20,903 nt of DNA from an uncultured Frankiales bacterium (GCA_946479905.1 CAMLIA010000058.1:1-20903), one strand, 5' to 3'; positions 1-8,178 are shown, counted from the stretch's first letter. The notes: generated from the letters alone by a model not told the origin. Numbers and translations are program-made.

Positions 1-75
<75 letters not shown>

Positions 76-90
76 TCCCGGGTCGCTCGC

Positions 91-96
91 TAGCGT
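91..96 (+). promoter_or_regulatory. Candidate -10 element (leaderless thioesterase gene)
   Basis: TAGCGT fits the actinobacterial TANNNT -10 form and ends 7 nt before the GTG at 104. The same spacing recurs before pmt, metG and the PadR gene. No good -35 is visible, because that position falls in the tRNA 3' end. If this is the promoter, the mRNA starts at or next to the GTG and needs no ribosome binding site; none is seen. Confidence 0.45.
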
Positions 97-103
97 GCTG
101 CCG

Positions 104-769
104 GTGAACCCCGTGGACCCTGAGGTCGCCGCCGCAGAGCTCGAGCTCGCCAACGAGCTGCGCCGCATCGTGAACCGACTCGTGCTGGTGCGGCCCGAGG
201 CCGGCGAGCTGCGCGCCGCCGCCGAGCGGGCCCGTGACTTCGCCGACCGGCTCGAGCAGCTGCCGGTCCGCCCGGGCAGCGTGCTGACCATCAGCGAGGC
301 CGGCCTGCAGCCGCACGACCACCTGCGGCACAGCCCGTGGTCCGGGACCAGCAACGTGCTCGCGCCCCCGGTCGAGCTGTGGTTCGTCGGTGGCGACGCG
401 GACGGGCCCGAGGGCCGGCGCACCGAGGGCAGCGTGGTCTTCGACACCGCCTACGAGGGGCCGCCCGGGCACGCGCACGGCGGCTGCGTCGCAGGGGTCT
501 TCGACGAGCTGCTCGGGAGGTCTCAGCTGCGGGCCGGCTTCACCGGGACCCTGACGCTTCGCTACCGCCGGCCGACGCCGCTCCGGCAGCGGATCGACCT
601 GTGCGCCTGGGTCGACCGCAGCGACGGCCGCAAGCGCTGGGTCAAGGGGGTCGCCCGGCTCGACGGGGTCGTGCTCGTCGAGGCCGAGGGGCTGTTCATC
701 TCCCCCCGAGAGGGCGCCGACCAGGACGGCATCGTCGCCAGCATCAACCGCGTCGCCGGCGCCTCCTGA
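104..769 (+). CDS. PaaI-like hotdog-fold thioesterase
   Basis: Probable acyl-CoA thioesterase of the 4HBT/PaaI hotdog superfamily, 221 aa. Residues 1-60 form a charged helical extension. The hotdog domain covers about 85-205. Its signature is at residues 119-138: GPPGHAHGG, then a hydrophobic helix with DELLG; the HGG and D134/E135 are the usual substrate-binding and catalytic region. It is followed by the expected antiparallel strands (LTLRYRRPTPL, RKRWVKGVARL). The frame stays open upstream into the tRNA, so a later start is required. GTG at 104 is chosen because TAGCGT lies exactly 7 nt before it; GTG at 95 or 113 is possible. It has no operon partner, follows tRNA-Ala and converges on pmt. 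Family membership is fairly sure; the substrate cannot be inferred. Confidence 0.82.
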   Translation: MNPVDPEVAAAELELANELRRIVNRLVLVRPEAGELRAAAERARDFADRLEQLPVRPGSVLTISEAGLQPHDHLRHSPWSGTSNVLAPPVELWFVGGDADGPEGRRTEGSVVFDTAYEGPPGHAHGGCVAGVFDELLGRSQLRAGFTGTLTLRYRRPTPLRQRIDLCAWVDRSDGRKRWVKGVARLDGVVLVEAEGLFISPREGADQDGIVASINRVAGAS

Positions 770-873
770 CACCCACCCTTCGCCCGTGCACGAGATGGTC
801 GGCGAACCCGCCTGTGCTGAGCGTGCGCCCGCGGTACCGGCGGGCTGTCGTGTGCATGAGCGAAGGGAGGGTG
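770..873. repeat. Imperfect 22-bp inverted repeat filling the gap between convergent genes
   Basis: The left arm (770-791) and right arm (852-873) match as reverse complements at 19 of 22 positions. The core pairs are CACCC/GGGTG, CCCTTCGC/GCGAAGGG and TGCAC/GTGCA. The 60-bp spacer holds a second dyad, GCCCGC (827-832) with GCGGGC (840-845). The arms begin one base after the thioesterase stop and end one base before the pmt stop. It may be a bidirectional terminator (no T-run is present) or a small palindromic mobile unit. Confidence 0.65.
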
Positions 874-874
874 C

Positions 875-2455
875 TCAGATCCAGCTGCTGAACCACATCC
901 GGTGGTGCCAGTCCTGGTAGGGGATGGTCACGGCCGCGAGCACCGGGTACAGCCACCAGAAGTTGAGCACCACCAGGGCGGTGTAGACGCCGACCCCGCC
1001 CGACCCCCAGATCCGCCGGGTCGAGCCCGGTGGCCCGATCAGCCAGCCGCAGACCAGCGCCAGGCCGAGGCACAGGAACGGCACCGACGGCAGCGCGTAG
1101 AACAGGAACATCGTCCGGTCCTTCTGGTCGCTCGGGATCCACGCCAGGATCGACACCGCCATGAGCAGCAGCAGCGACGCCGACGCCCAGTCCCGCTTGG
1201 CGGCCCAGCGGAAGACCAGCGCGATCACCAGCGGCAGCATCGCCCACCAGATCGCGGGCGTGCCGATGGCGAGGACCTCGCGGGAGCACCCGGTGGAGCT
1301 CTGGCAGCCGTAGACGCCGACCTTGATGCCGGGCGGGTAGTAGTACGACACCGGTCGCTGCAGGAACGGCCACGACAGCGGGTGCGACTGGTACGGGTGC
1401 TTGGCGCTCAGGGTGTCGTGGAACCGCAGGATCTCCGCGTGGTAGTGCCACAGCGACCGCAGCGCCGACGGGAACACCGGGAAGGACGTGTGCGGGTGCT
1501 CTGCCGCCCAGTTCCGGTCCCAGCCGTCCTTGGTGACGAACCACCCGGTCCACGAGCCGACGTAGACGGCCACGGGCAGCACGAGGAAGACGCCGACGAA
1601 GGGCGCGGTGGTCTGCCGCAGCGTCGTCCGCCACGGCGCCCGGACACCCGCGGCCCGCCGCGCGCCGGCCTCCCACGTGAGGGTGAGGGCGAGCAGCACC
1701 ACCATCGGCCACAGCGCGCTCCACTTGGTGGCCAGCGCCAGCCCCAGCATCAGACCGGCGACCAGGCGCCAGGGACGCCGGCCCAGCCGACCGCCGCGCT
1801 CGAGCTGCTCCTCGGTCGCCTCCGCGAGCCGCGCCCTGATCTGGTCCCGGTCGACGACCAGAGCACCGAACGCGGCCGTGACGAAGAAGCACAGGAACAC
1901 GTCGAGCGTCGCGATCCGGCTCTGCACGAAGTGCAGCCCGTCGAGGGTCAGCAGCAGCCCCGCGAGACCGCCCAGCAGCGTCGAGCCCGTCATGCGGCGG
2001 CCGATCCGCACCACCAGCAGCACGGTCAGGGTCCCGAACAGCGCGGCGGAGAAGCGCCACCCGAAGGAGTTGAAGCCGAAGACCTGCTCGCCCAGCCCGA
2101 TCAGCCACTTCCCCAGGGCCGGGTGTACGACGAAGGCCGGTGCACCCGACTGCAGCTGGCAGAAGTGGCCGTCCGTCGTGGTGGACGCGTGCTCGACGCC
2201 GTAGCGGACGAGTGACTGCGCATCGCACGCGTAGTAGAGCTCGTCGAACATCTGGCCCGGTCCGACGGCGTCGCCCTTGGCGGTCAAGGTCGTGGCCGGC
2301 TGGTCGAGCCGCAGGAACCTGAGCAGACCGGCGAGGACGGTGAGGGCGAGGGTGACGGGCCAGCCGCCGCTTCCCGTGACGAGCGGCTGCAGCCGGTCCC
2401 GCCAGCTCGGCGGCTCGAGGTCCGGGGCAGCAGGCCTGTCGAGGGTCGCCGTCAT
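875..2455 (-). CDS. pmt: Polyprenyl-phosphate-mannose: protein mannosyltransferase (Pmt, GT39)
   Basis: Membrane O-mannosyltransferase that moves mannose from a polyprenyl phosphate carrier to Ser/Thr of proteins exported by Sec; 526 aa, close to the mycobacterial Rv1002c type. After a cytosolic N-terminus (1-30) come many hydrophobic helices. The first outer loop carries the catalytic Asp-Glu pair in FDELYYA (D71, E72), then HPALGKWL (111-118) and DGLHFVQSRIATLD, all typical of PMT. The C-terminal four-helix PMT block ends DWHHRMWFSSWI. The frame is open far upstream into rsmI, but ATG 2455 gives the normal N-terminus and has TAGCGT 7 nt before it. It is divergent from rsmI across 30 bp, the same arrangement as in M. 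tuberculosis. Confidence 0.93.
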   Translation of the reverse strand: MTATLDRPAAPDLEPPSWRDRLQPLVTGSGGWPVTLALTVLAGLLRFLRLDQPATTLTAKGDAVGPGQMFDELYYACDAQSLVRYGVEHASTTTDGHFCQLQSGAPAFVVHPALGKWLIGLGEQVFGFNSFGWRFSAALFGTLTVLLVVRIGRRMTGSTLLGGLAGLLLTLDGLHFVQSRIATLDVFLCFFVTAAFGALVVDRDQIRARLAEATEEQLERGGRLGRRPWRLVAGLMLGLALATKWSALWPMVVLLALTLTWEAGARRAAGVRAPWRTTLRQTTAPFVGVFLVLPVAVYVGSWTGWFVTKDGWDRNWAAEHPHTSFPVFPSALRSLWHYHAEILRFHDTLSAKHPYQSHPLSWPFLQRPVSYYYPPGIKVGVYGCQSSTGCSREVLAIGTPAIWWAMLPLVIALVFRWAAKRDWASASLLLLMAVSILAWIPSDQKDRTMFLFYALPSVPFLCLGLALVCGWLIGPPGSTRRIWGSGGVGVYTALVVLNFWWLYPVLAAVTIPYQDWHHRMWFSSWI

Positions 2456-2462
2456 GCGCGCC

Positions 2463-2468
2463 ACGCTA
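2463..2468 (-). promoter_or_regulatory. Candidate -10 element of pmt (leaderless)
   Basis: On the minus strand TAGCGT ends 7 nt before the pmt ATG at 2455, the same hexamer and spacing seen before the thioesterase gene. It lies in the 30-bp divergent gap with rsmI. On the plus strand a weaker GAGACT (2474-2479) lies 6 nt before the rsmI GTG. Confidence 0.45.
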
Positions 2469-2485
2469 TCCCGGAGACTGGGTCG

Positions 2486-3322
2486 GTGAGCCTCGTCCTG
2501 GCCGGTGTCCCGATCGGCCGTTCCGCCGACGCCAGCCCGCGGCTCGTCGAGGCACTGGGCACGGCCCAGGTGATCGCCGCGGAGGACACCCGGCGGCTGA
2601 CCCGGCTGTGCCACGACCTCGGGGTCACCTACACCGGCCGGCTGGTCAGCTACTTCGAGGGCAACGAGGCCGAGCGGGCCCCGCAGCTGCTCGACGCACT
2701 GCGTGCCGGGGACACGGTGCTGCTCGTCACCGACGCGGGCATGCCGTCGGTGTCGGACCCCGGCTTCCGGCTGGTCGCGGCGGCCGCCGCCGAGGGGCTC
2801 GCGGTCACCTGCCTGCCCGGCCCGTCCGCCGTGACCACGGCCCTGGCGGTCAGCGGCCTGCCGTCGGACCGGTTCTGCTTCGAGGGGTTCCTGCCGCGCA
2901 AGGCCGGCGAGCGGCGTGCGCGGCTGTCGGAGCTCGCCGCCGAGCGTCGTACCGCCGTGTTCTTCGAGGCACCGCACCGGTTGGGCGCCTGCCTCGCCGA
3001 CATGGCGGAGGTGCTCGGCGACCGGCGGGCCGTCGTCTGCCGGGAGCTGACGAAGACCCACGAGGAGATCGCCCGCGGGACGCTCCCCGAGCTGGCCGAG
3101 CGGTTCAGCGGTGAGGTGCTCGGCGAGGTGACCGTGGTGGTCGAGGGAGCGGCCGCGGTCGCCGTCGAGGCGACACCCGCCGAGCTGGCCCGGCTGGTCG
3201 CGGTGCGGGAGGCGACCGGCGAGCCTCGCAAGGAGGCCATCGCCGGCGTCGCCCAGGAGCTGGGAGTTCGCAAGAGAGACGTCTACGACGCGGTCCTCGC
3301 CGCCCGCCCTCGACTTCCCTGA
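2486..3322 (+). CDS. rsmI: 16S rRNA (cytidine-1402-2'-O)-methyltransferase
   Basis: RsmI uses SAM to 2'-O-methylate C1402 in the decoding centre of 16S rRNA. The 278-aa length fits the family. The tetrapyrrole-methylase fold is clear: N-terminal LVLAGVPIGR (usually ATPIGN in relatives), AEDTRRL, SYFEGNE, the SAM-site segment VTDAGMPSVSDPG, LPGPSAVTTALAVSGLP, FEGFLPRK and FFEAPHRL, then the C-terminal helix-rich tail with RKEAI and the final KRDVYDAVL. The start GTG 2486 is placed by the family N-terminus; GGAG at 2473-2476 is a weak, slightly distant ribosome binding site. It is divergent from pmt and converges on the ABC permease gene. Together with rsmA at 12492 it gives two 16S rRNA methyltransferases in one window. 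Confidence 0.95.
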   Translation: MSLVLAGVPIGRSADASPRLVEALGTAQVIAAEDTRRLTRLCHDLGVTYTGRLVSYFEGNEAERAPQLLDALRAGDTVLLVTDAGMPSVSDPGFRLVAAAAAEGLAVTCLPGPSAVTTALAVSGLPSDRFCFEGFLPRKAGERRARLSELAAERRTAVFFEAPHRLGACLADMAEVLGDRRAVVCRELTKTHEEIARGTLPELAERFSGEVLGEVTVVVEGAAAVAVEATPAELARLVAVREATGEPRKEAIAGVAQELGVRKRDVYDAVLAARPRLP

Positions 3323-3365
3323 TCCTGCGTGCGCTCCGGCGGGCTGCCAACCCTGGATCTGAGCG

Positions 3366-3407
3366 TGAACCGCCTCCGGTCAGCGCCGCTGGGTGACCAC
3401 AGGTTCA
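3366..3407. terminator. Candidate bidirectional terminator hairpin
   Basis: Nested dyads lie between the convergent rsmI and ABC permease stops: outer TGAACC (3366-3371)/GGTTCA (3402-3407), with inner GGTCA/TGACC or CAGCG/CGCTG as alternatives. No T-run follows on either strand, as is common for actinobacterial terminators. The rest of 3323-3418 shows nothing recognisable. Confidence 0.4.
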
Positions 3408-3418
3408 GGGAAGTGGGC

Positions 3419-4174
3419 TCAGTCGTAGTTGCGGACGAGCCGGACGTTCAGGGCCAGCATCAGCACGCCGAGACCGGCCACCACGCCGAAGGCGGCCCCG
3501 ACCGCCCCCCAGTCGACGTCACCCAGCACGAGGGTGCGAAGCCCTTCCATGATGTAGGTGACCGGGTTGCAGGACGCGGCGATCTCCATCGGCCGGGTCA
3601 GCATGTTGCGCGGCACGAAGCTCGGGGTGAGGAACAGCAGCGGGAAGAACACCAGGCCGCCGGACTGGGTCGCCGCGCCGCTGCGGGTCTTCAGGGCGAT
3701 GAGCTGCATGAACCCGGCGTAGACGACCGCCCAGGCGGCGGTCAGCACCAGGATGAGCAGGAAGCCGCCGACGCCGGTCTTGACGCGCACGCCGAGCGCC
3801 AGCGAGATCGCCACCATCACCCCGGTGAGCACGAACGCCTTGACCGACTCGGCGAGCAGCCGGCTCAGCACGAGTGCCACCCGCGAGACGGGCGCGGCAC
3901 GCAGCTTGTCGAAGTAGCCGCCCTCGATGTCCTCGACGAGGAACAGGGCAGCGCTGCCGAACGATCCCGCGAGCAGGAGCGAGCTGGGGAGCTGGAAGCC
4001 GGCGTAGGACTGGCCGTGCAGGAACGGCGTCGACGAGCCGGGGAAGATCCGGCCCGCCTGCCCCACGTTCACGACGAGGAAGAACAGCGGGATGAACAGC
4101 GTCGGGGCGAGCGCATCGGGGGTCCGGAGGCCCTCGCGCAGCGCCCTCCTCGTGAGCAGCAGGGTCTGCGTCAT
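3419..4174 (-). CDS. ABC-2 type exporter permease (DrrB-like)
   Basis: Membrane subunit of an ABC exporter, 251 aa, with about six transmembrane segments: roughly 22-40, 62-82, 108-130, 140-160, 170-190 and 225-245. It shows the ABC-2 pattern: an early helix-loop, a GGYFDKLRAAPVSR segment (conserved in DrrB/NodJ-like permeases, contacting the ATPase), and NPVTYIMEGLRTLVLG before the last helix. Its start ATG overlaps the TGA of the ATPase gene (ATGA, 4171-4174), so the two are translationally coupled and surely form one transporter. Relatives export anthracycline drugs or lipids, but nothing here identifies the substrate, and no biosynthetic cluster or resistance regulator sits beside it. Confidence 0.88.
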   Translation of the reverse strand: MTQTLLLTRRALREGLRTPDALAPTLFIPLFFLVVNVGQAGRIFPGSSTPFLHGQSYAGFQLPSSLLLAGSFGSAALFLVEDIEGGYFDKLRAAPVSRVALVLSRLLAESVKAFVLTGVMVAISLALGVRVKTGVGGFLLILVLTAAWAVVYAGFMQLIALKTRSGAATQSGGLVFFPLLFLTPSFVPRNMLTRPMEIAASCNPVTYIMEGLRTLVLGDVDWGAVGAAFGVVAGLGVLMLALNVRLVRNYD

Positions 4175-4974
4175 GCGCCCACCTCCGCGACCTCGCCGGC
4201 GACCTTCGTGCGGGTGCGGCCGGTGGCGTCGAGGAACACCTCGTCGAGGCTCGGGTCGCCGCCGACGCGCTGCTTGAGGTCGGCCTTGAGGTCGCTCGGC
4301 GTCCCCTCGAGCACGATGCGGCCGCCGTCGATGATGGCGAGCCGGTCGCAGAGCTGGTCGGCCTCCTCGAGGTACTGCGTCGTGAGGAAGACCGTGGTGC
4401 CGCGCCCGTTGATGCGCCGCACCTCGTCCCAGATGCCCAGCCGGCTCGCCGGGTCGAGGCCGGTCGTCGGCTCGTCGAGGAACAGCACCTCCGGACGGTG
4501 CACGAGCGCCGAGGCCAGGTCGAGGCGGCGCTTCATGCCGCCCGAGTAGCCCTTGATCCGCCGGTCGCCCGCGTCCAGGAGGTCCACCAGCTCGAGCTGC
4601 TGCTGCGCGATGTCGGCGGCCTCCGAGGCGCTGCTGCCGAACAGCCGCGCCTGCAGCGTCAGCAGCTCGCGTCCCGTCTGCCGGCTGTCGAGCCCGGCGT
4701 CCTGCAGGGCCACCCCGATCTTGCGACGGACGCCGTCCGGGTCACGCGCCACGTCGATGCCGGCCACCGTGGCCGTACCTCCTGTGATGGTGAGCAGCGT
4801 CGTCAGCATCCGGACGGTCGTCGACTTGCCGGCGCCGTTGGGGCCGAGGAAGCCGAAGACCTCGCCCTCGCGCACGTGCAGGTCGACGCCCCGCACCGCC
4901 TCGACCTCACCGTCCTTGGAGGGATAGGTCTTGCGGAGGCCGGTCGCCTCGACTGCGTAGGTCATGGTCTGCAT
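4171..4974 (-). CDS. ABC exporter ATP-binding protein (DrrA-like)
   Basis: Cytosolic ATPase of the DrrAB-type exporter, 267 aa. Visible motifs are Walker [10 protein letters not shown] (44-52), Q-loop Gln91, signature YSGGMKRR (143-150), Walker B VLFLDEP (163-169) and D-loop GLD. The usual switch histidine is Gln (TTQYLEEAD), which I recall as typical of the DrrA subfamily rather than a defect. The tail [11 protein letters not shown] is the DrrA-type C-terminal domain. ATG 4974 or ATG 4965 could be the start; neither has a clear ribosome binding site. It is divergent from metG with a 65-bp gap. The drug-resistance naming reflects family resemblance only. Confidence 0.9.
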   Translation of the reverse strand: MQTMTYAVEATGLRKTYPSKDGEVEAVRGVDLHVREGEVFGFLGPNGAGKSTTVRMLTTLLTITGGTATVAGIDVARDPDGVRRKIGVALQDAGLDSRQTGRELLTLQARLFGSSASEAADIAQQQLELVDLLDAGDRRIKGYSGGMKRRLDLASALVHRPEVLFLDEPTTGLDPASRLGIWDEVRRINGRGTTVFLTTQYLEEADQLCDRLAIIDGGRIVLEGTPSDLKADLKQRVGGDPSLDEVFLDATGRTRTKVAGEVAEVGA

Positions 4975-4991
4975 GCAACCAGGGACGCCCG

Positions 4992-5014
4992 ACAGCGCGT
5001 GAACTCATCGCTGT
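4992..5014. promoter_or_regulatory. Small inverted repeat in the ABC exporter/metG divergent gap
   Basis: ACAGCG (4992-4997) and CGCTGT (5009-5014) form a 6-bp dyad with an 11-nt spacer, lying 17 bp upstream of the ABC ATPase start and upstream of the metG -10. It could be an operator for the exporter. Six-base arms are short, so this may be chance. Confidence 0.25.
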
Positions 5015-5026
5015 TGCCGGGGTCAC

Positions 5027-5032
5027 TAGTCT
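5027..5032 (+). promoter_or_regulatory. Candidate -10 element of metG (leaderless)
   Basis: TAGTCT (TANNNT form) ends 7 nt before the metG ATG at 5040. No Shine-Dalgarno sequence is present in the gap, which fits a leaderless mRNA. The same hexamer occurs 6 nt before ispE. No convincing -35 is visible. Confidence 0.5.
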
Positions 5033-5039
5033 CGACCGC

Positions 5040-6812
5040 ATGTCCCGCGCCATCCTCACCGCGGTCGCCTGGCCCTACGCCAACGGCCCGCGCCACATCG
5101 GGCACGTCGCCGGCTTCGGCGTCCCGTCCGACATCTTCAGCCGCTACCAGCGGATGGCGGGCAACGACGTGCTGATGGTCAGCGGCACCGACGAGCACGG
5201 CACCCCGATCCAGGTGCAGGCCGACCGCGAGGGCGTCAGTGCCCGGGAGCTCGCCGACCGCTACAACCGGGTCATCGTGGAGGACCTCGCCGCGCTCGGG
5301 CTGACCTACGACCTGTTCACCCGGACCACCACCCGCAACCACTACGCCGTGGTCCAGGAGCTGTTCCTCGCGCTCCACAAGAACGGGTACGTCGTCGAGC
5401 GCTCGCAGCTGTCCGCCATCGACGCGAAGACCGGCCGGGGCCTGCCGGACCGGTACGTCGAGGGCACCTGCCCCAACTGCGGGTACGAGAGCGCGCGCGG
5501 CGACCAGTGCGACAACTGCGGCCGCCAGCTGGACCCGCAGGACCTCATCGACCCGCGGTCCACGATCGACGGCGAGCCGCCGAGGTTCGTGGAGTCGGCG
5601 CAGTTCTACCTCGAGCTGCCCGCGTTCGCCGAGCTGCTCGCCTCCTGGCTGGGCAGCCGGACCGACTGGCGCCCCAACGTCCTCAAGTACAGCGCCAACC
5701 TCATCGACGAGCTGCGGCCGCGCGCCATCTCGCGCGACCTCGACTGGGGGGTGCCGATCCCGCTCGACGGCTGGTCGGACCTGCCCAACAAGCGGCTCTA
5801 CGTCTGGTTCGACGCCGTCATCGGGTACCTCTCCGCCTCGATCGAGTGGTCGCGCCGGACCGGCAAGCCGTGGGAGCCGTTCTGGCACGGCAGCGCTGCC
5901 GAGGGCTACTACTTCATGGGCAAGGACAACGTCGTCTTCCACTCGGTGATCTGGCCGGCGATCCTGCTCGGTGCCTCGGGCAAGCCGGCGGGATCGCCTG
6001 GTACGTATGGGGTCCTGGACCTGCCGTCGGAGGTGGTGTCCTCGGAGTACCTCACCATGGAGGGGCGCAAGTTCAGCTCCAGCCGGTCGGTCGTCATCTA
6101 CGTCAGAGACGTGCTGGAGCGCTACGGACCCGACCCGCTGCGCTACTACCTGGCCGTCGCCGGGCCGGAGAGCTCCGACACCGACTTCACGTGGGAGCAG
6201 TTCGTCACCCGCAACAACACCGAGCTGGTGGCGGGGTGGGGCAACCTGGTCAACCGCACGATGTCCCTGGTGCACAAGAACATCGGGTCGATCCCGCCCG
6301 CGGGTGAGCTGACCGACGACGACCGCGCCGCCCTCGCCGCGTCCGCAGCCGCCTTCGAGACCGTCGGCCACCTGCTCGGGCGCAACCAGGTGAAGGCCGG
6401 CATCCACGAGGCGATGCGCGTCGTGGGCGAGGCCAACAAGTACCTCTCCGACCAGGCGCCCTGGAAGCTGAAGGAGGACCCGGACCGCCGGGCCACCGTC
6501 CTGCACGTCGCGCTGCAGCTCATCTCGGACGCGAAGACCCTCCTCACGCCGTTCCTCCCGCACAGCTCGCAGAAGGTCTTCGCGATGCTCGGTGGCGAGG
6601 GCGAGTGGTCCGGTCAGCCGGAGATCCGCGAGGTCGACGACCTCGACGGCGGCCCGTCGTACCCGGTCCTCATGGGCGACTACCGGACGCAGGCGGTGTG
6701 GGAGCCGCAGCCGATCACGCCCGGCGTCGTGATCGGCGAGCCCGTCCCGCTGTTCACCAAGCTCGACCCGTCGGTGGTCGAGGAGGAGCTGGCTCGCCTT
6801 GAGCAGGGGTAG
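5040..6812 (+). CDS. metG: Methionine-tRNA ligase
   Basis: Class I aminoacyl-tRNA synthetase charging tRNA-Met, 590 aa. The N-terminus has [16 protein letters not shown] with HIGH at 19-22. A zinc knuckle inserted in the connective domain uses C144, C147, C157 and C160 (CPNC...CDNC), the MetG1 arrangement. [15 protein letters not shown] and [21 protein letters not shown] form the methionine pocket region. The second ATP motif, normally KMSKS, reads KFSSSR (344-349). The anticodon-binding helical domain follows from about 400, including [13 protein letters not shown]. No C-terminal EMAP-like dimerisation domain is present. ATG 5040 is fixed by the family N-terminus and by the -10 element 7 nt upstream. 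The 3' end overlaps tatD by 14 bp, so the two are probably co-transcribed. Confidence 0.97.
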   Translation: MSRAILTAVAWPYANGPRHIGHVAGFGVPSDIFSRYQRMAGNDVLMVSGTDEHGTPIQVQADREGVSARELADRYNRVIVEDLAALGLTYDLFTRTTTRNHYAVVQELFLALHKNGYVVERSQLSAIDAKTGRGLPDRYVEGTCPNCGYESARGDQCDNCGRQLDPQDLIDPRSTIDGEPPRFVESAQFYLELPAFAELLASWLGSRTDWRPNVLKYSANLIDELRPRAISRDLDWGVPIPLDGWSDLPNKRLYVWFDAVIGYLSASIEWSRRTGKPWEPFWHGSAAEGYYFMGKDNVVFHSVIWPAILLGASGKPAGSPGTYGVLDLPSEVVSSEYLTMEGRKFSSSRSVVIYVRDVLERYGPDPLRYYLAVAGPESSDTDFTWEQFVTRNNTELVAGWGNLVNRTMSLVHKNIGSIPPAGELTDDDRAALAASAAAFETVGHLLGRNQVKAGIHEAMRVVGEANKYLSDQAPWKLKEDPDRRATVLHVALQLISDAKTLLTPFLPHSSQKVFAMLGGEGEWSGQPEIREVDDLDGGPSYPVLMGDYRTQAVWEPQPITPGVVIGEPVPLFTKLDPSVVEEELARLEQG

Positions 6813-7626
6813 CCCCTCCAAGGAGGAGCCGCCGCCGGCCCCGGAGCCGCTGGCCGTTGCCGTGGCCGACAGCCACTGCCACCTCGACATCATGGGGGGC
6901 GACGTCGCGGCCCAGCTCGCGACGGCCCGCGCCGTCGGGATCGACACGGTCGTCCAGGTGGGTGTCGACCTGGAGAGCAGCCGGCTGTCGGCGCGGCTCG
7001 CCGAGGAGCACGACGACGTCTGGGCGACGGTGGCCCTGCACCCCAACGAGGCCGGGCGGGGGGCAGCGACCCCGGAGGCGCTGCAGGAGATCCGTCGGCT
7101 GGCCGCGCTGCCGCAGGTCAAGGGCGTCGGCGAGACGGGGCTCGACCACTTCCGGACCGGACCCGACGGGCAGGGGTTGCAGGAGGAGTCCTTCCGCGCC
7201 CACATCGCCATCGCGAAGGAGACCGGGAAGGCGCTCGTCATCCACGACCGCGACGCCCACGACGACGTGCTGCGCGTGCTGCGGGAGGAGGGCGCACCGG
7301 AGGTGACGGTCTTCCACTGCTTCTCCGGCGACGCCGTGATGGCGCGGACCTGCGCGGACGCCGGCTGGTACCTGTCGTTCGCCGGTCCCGTGACCTTCAA
7401 GCCCAACGACGAGCTGCGCGCCGCGGCGGCGGTCTGCCCGCAGGACCGGCTGCTCGTCGAGACCGACGCCCCCTTCCTCACCCCGATGCCGTTCCGCGGC
7501 CGGCCCAACGCGCCCTACCTCATCCCGCACACCATGCGGGCTCTTGCGGCGACCCGCGGCGAGGACCTCGACGAGCTGTGCCACGCGGTGGCCGCCAACA
7601 CCCGCCGGGCCTTCTCCTTGCCCTGA
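6799..7626 (+). CDS. tatD: TatD family metal-dependent deoxyribonuclease
   Basis: Amidohydrolase-fold nuclease, 275 aa from TTG 6799. The metal ligands are visible: HCH (H26, H28), E112 in GVGETGLD, H149 in VIHDRD, H173 in FHCFSG and D223 in ETDAPFL. The tail [11 protein letters not shown] and [11 protein letters not shown] are typical. The fold begins at about residue 20; the first 20 residues are a Pro/Glu-rich extension, so GTG 6862 is an alternative start. TTG 6799 has AGGAGG at 6781-6786 upstream (a 12-nt gap, rather long) and overlaps metG by 14 bp. The metG-tatD-rpfB order is conserved in actinobacteria, though here an ABC module intervenes. TatD is known for 3'-5' DNase activity in DNA repair; it is not part of Tat secretion. 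Confidence 0.93.
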   Translation: MSRGSPSKEEPPPAPEPLAVAVADSHCHLDIMGGDVAAQLATARAVGIDTVVQVGVDLESSRLSARLAEEHDDVWATVALHPNEAGRGAATPEALQEIRRLAALPQVKGVGETGLDHFRTGPDGQGLQEESFRAHIAIAKETGKALVIHDRDAHDDVLRVLREEGAPEVTVFHCFSGDAVMARTCADAGWYLSFAGPVTFKPNDELRAAAAVCPQDRLLVETDAPFLTPMPFRGRPNAPYLIPHTMRALAATRGEDLDELCHAVAANTRRAFSLP

Positions 7627-7646
7627 CTAGTCACTCAGTGCATAGT
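7618..7646 (+). promoter_or_regulatory. padR-ABC promoter with embedded PadR operator dyad
   Basis: TTGCCC (7618-7623), a 17-bp spacer and CATAGT (7641-7646) form a plausible sigma-A promoter; the -10 ends 7 nt before the ATG at 7654. A 21-bp imperfect palindrome, 7626-7646, fills the spacer and -10: ACTA/TAGT outer arms and CACT-C-AGTG core, with 8 of 10 half-site positions matching. A bound PadR dimer would block RNA polymerase, so autoregulation is likely. The palindrome starts on the last base of the tatD stop codon. Confidence 0.7.
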
Positions 7647-7653
7647 GTGCGGC

Positions 7654-8178
7654 ATGTCCGTCCCGCACACCCTGCTCGGGCTGCTCGAGGTGCAGCCCCG
7701 GCACGGCTACGACCTCAAGCGCGCCTACGACGCCCGCTTCGGCCACGACCGCCCGCTCAAGCCCGGCCAGGTGTACGCGACCCTCGGCCGGCTCGAGCGC
7801 GACGGCTTCGTCGTGGTCAGCGGCACCGGGCGCGAGGGCGGCCCGGACCGCACCACCTATGCCGTGACGCAGGACGGGGTGATCGACCTGGAGCGCTGGT
7901 TCGCCGAGCCGGAAGGACCCTCGGCGTACCTGCAGCCGGTGCTGTTCGCGAAGGTGGTGCTCGCTCTGCAGTCCGGTCGCGACGCCGCCCAGCTGCTGGA
8001 CGCGCAGCGGGCCGAGCACCTCGTCGCGATGCGGGAGCTGACCGCCCGCAAGCAGGACGCCGACCTCGACCGCGTGCTCGGACTCGACTACGCGCTGTTC
8101 CACCTCGAGGCCGACCTGCGCTGGCTCGAGCACACCGCCGCCCGGCTGGACCGGCTCGCCAAGGAGCTCGCCCGATGA
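7654..8178 (+). CDS. PadR family transcriptional regulator
   Basis: Winged-helix repressor, 174 aa. The N-terminal domain (1-80) has the PadR pattern: HTLLGLLEVQPRHGYDLKRAYD, then LKPGQVYATLGRLERDGFVVV as recognition helix and wing start, and GPDRTTYAVTQDGVIDLERW. The C-terminal half (about 90-174) is helical, the dimer arm of the long PadR subfamily (Vir_act_alpha_C type). ATG 7654 is preferred over GTG 7645 because the -10 CATAGT lies 7 nt upstream, giving a leaderless message. The stop overlaps the next ATG (ATGA, 8175-8178). The context of PadR, ATPase and FtsX permease is a common bacterial arrangement in which PadR represses its own exporter until an effector binds. The effector is unknown. 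Confidence 0.92.
   Translation: MSVPHTLLGLLEVQPRHGYDLKRAYDARFGHDRPLKPGQVYATLGRLERDGFVVVSGTGREGGPDRTTYAVTQDGVIDLERWFAEPEGPSAYLQPVLFAKVVLALQSGRDAAQLLDAQRAEHLVAMRELTARKQDADLDRVLGLDYALFHLEADLRWLEHTAARLDRLAKELAR

Noticed and set aside
3419..4974. Drug self-resistance island around the DrrAB-like exporter
   Set aside because: No biosynthetic or resistance genes nearby; the pair alone only supports a generic ABC exporter.
4962..7508. Very long minus-strand open frame (848 codons) opposite metG and tatD
   Set aside because: It is a GC-bias shadow: low-complexity Arg/Val/Gly/Glu-rich translation with no domain, opposite two unmistakable conserved genes. The same applies to other long antisense frames opposite the FtsX permease, ispE/ABC-F and glmU.
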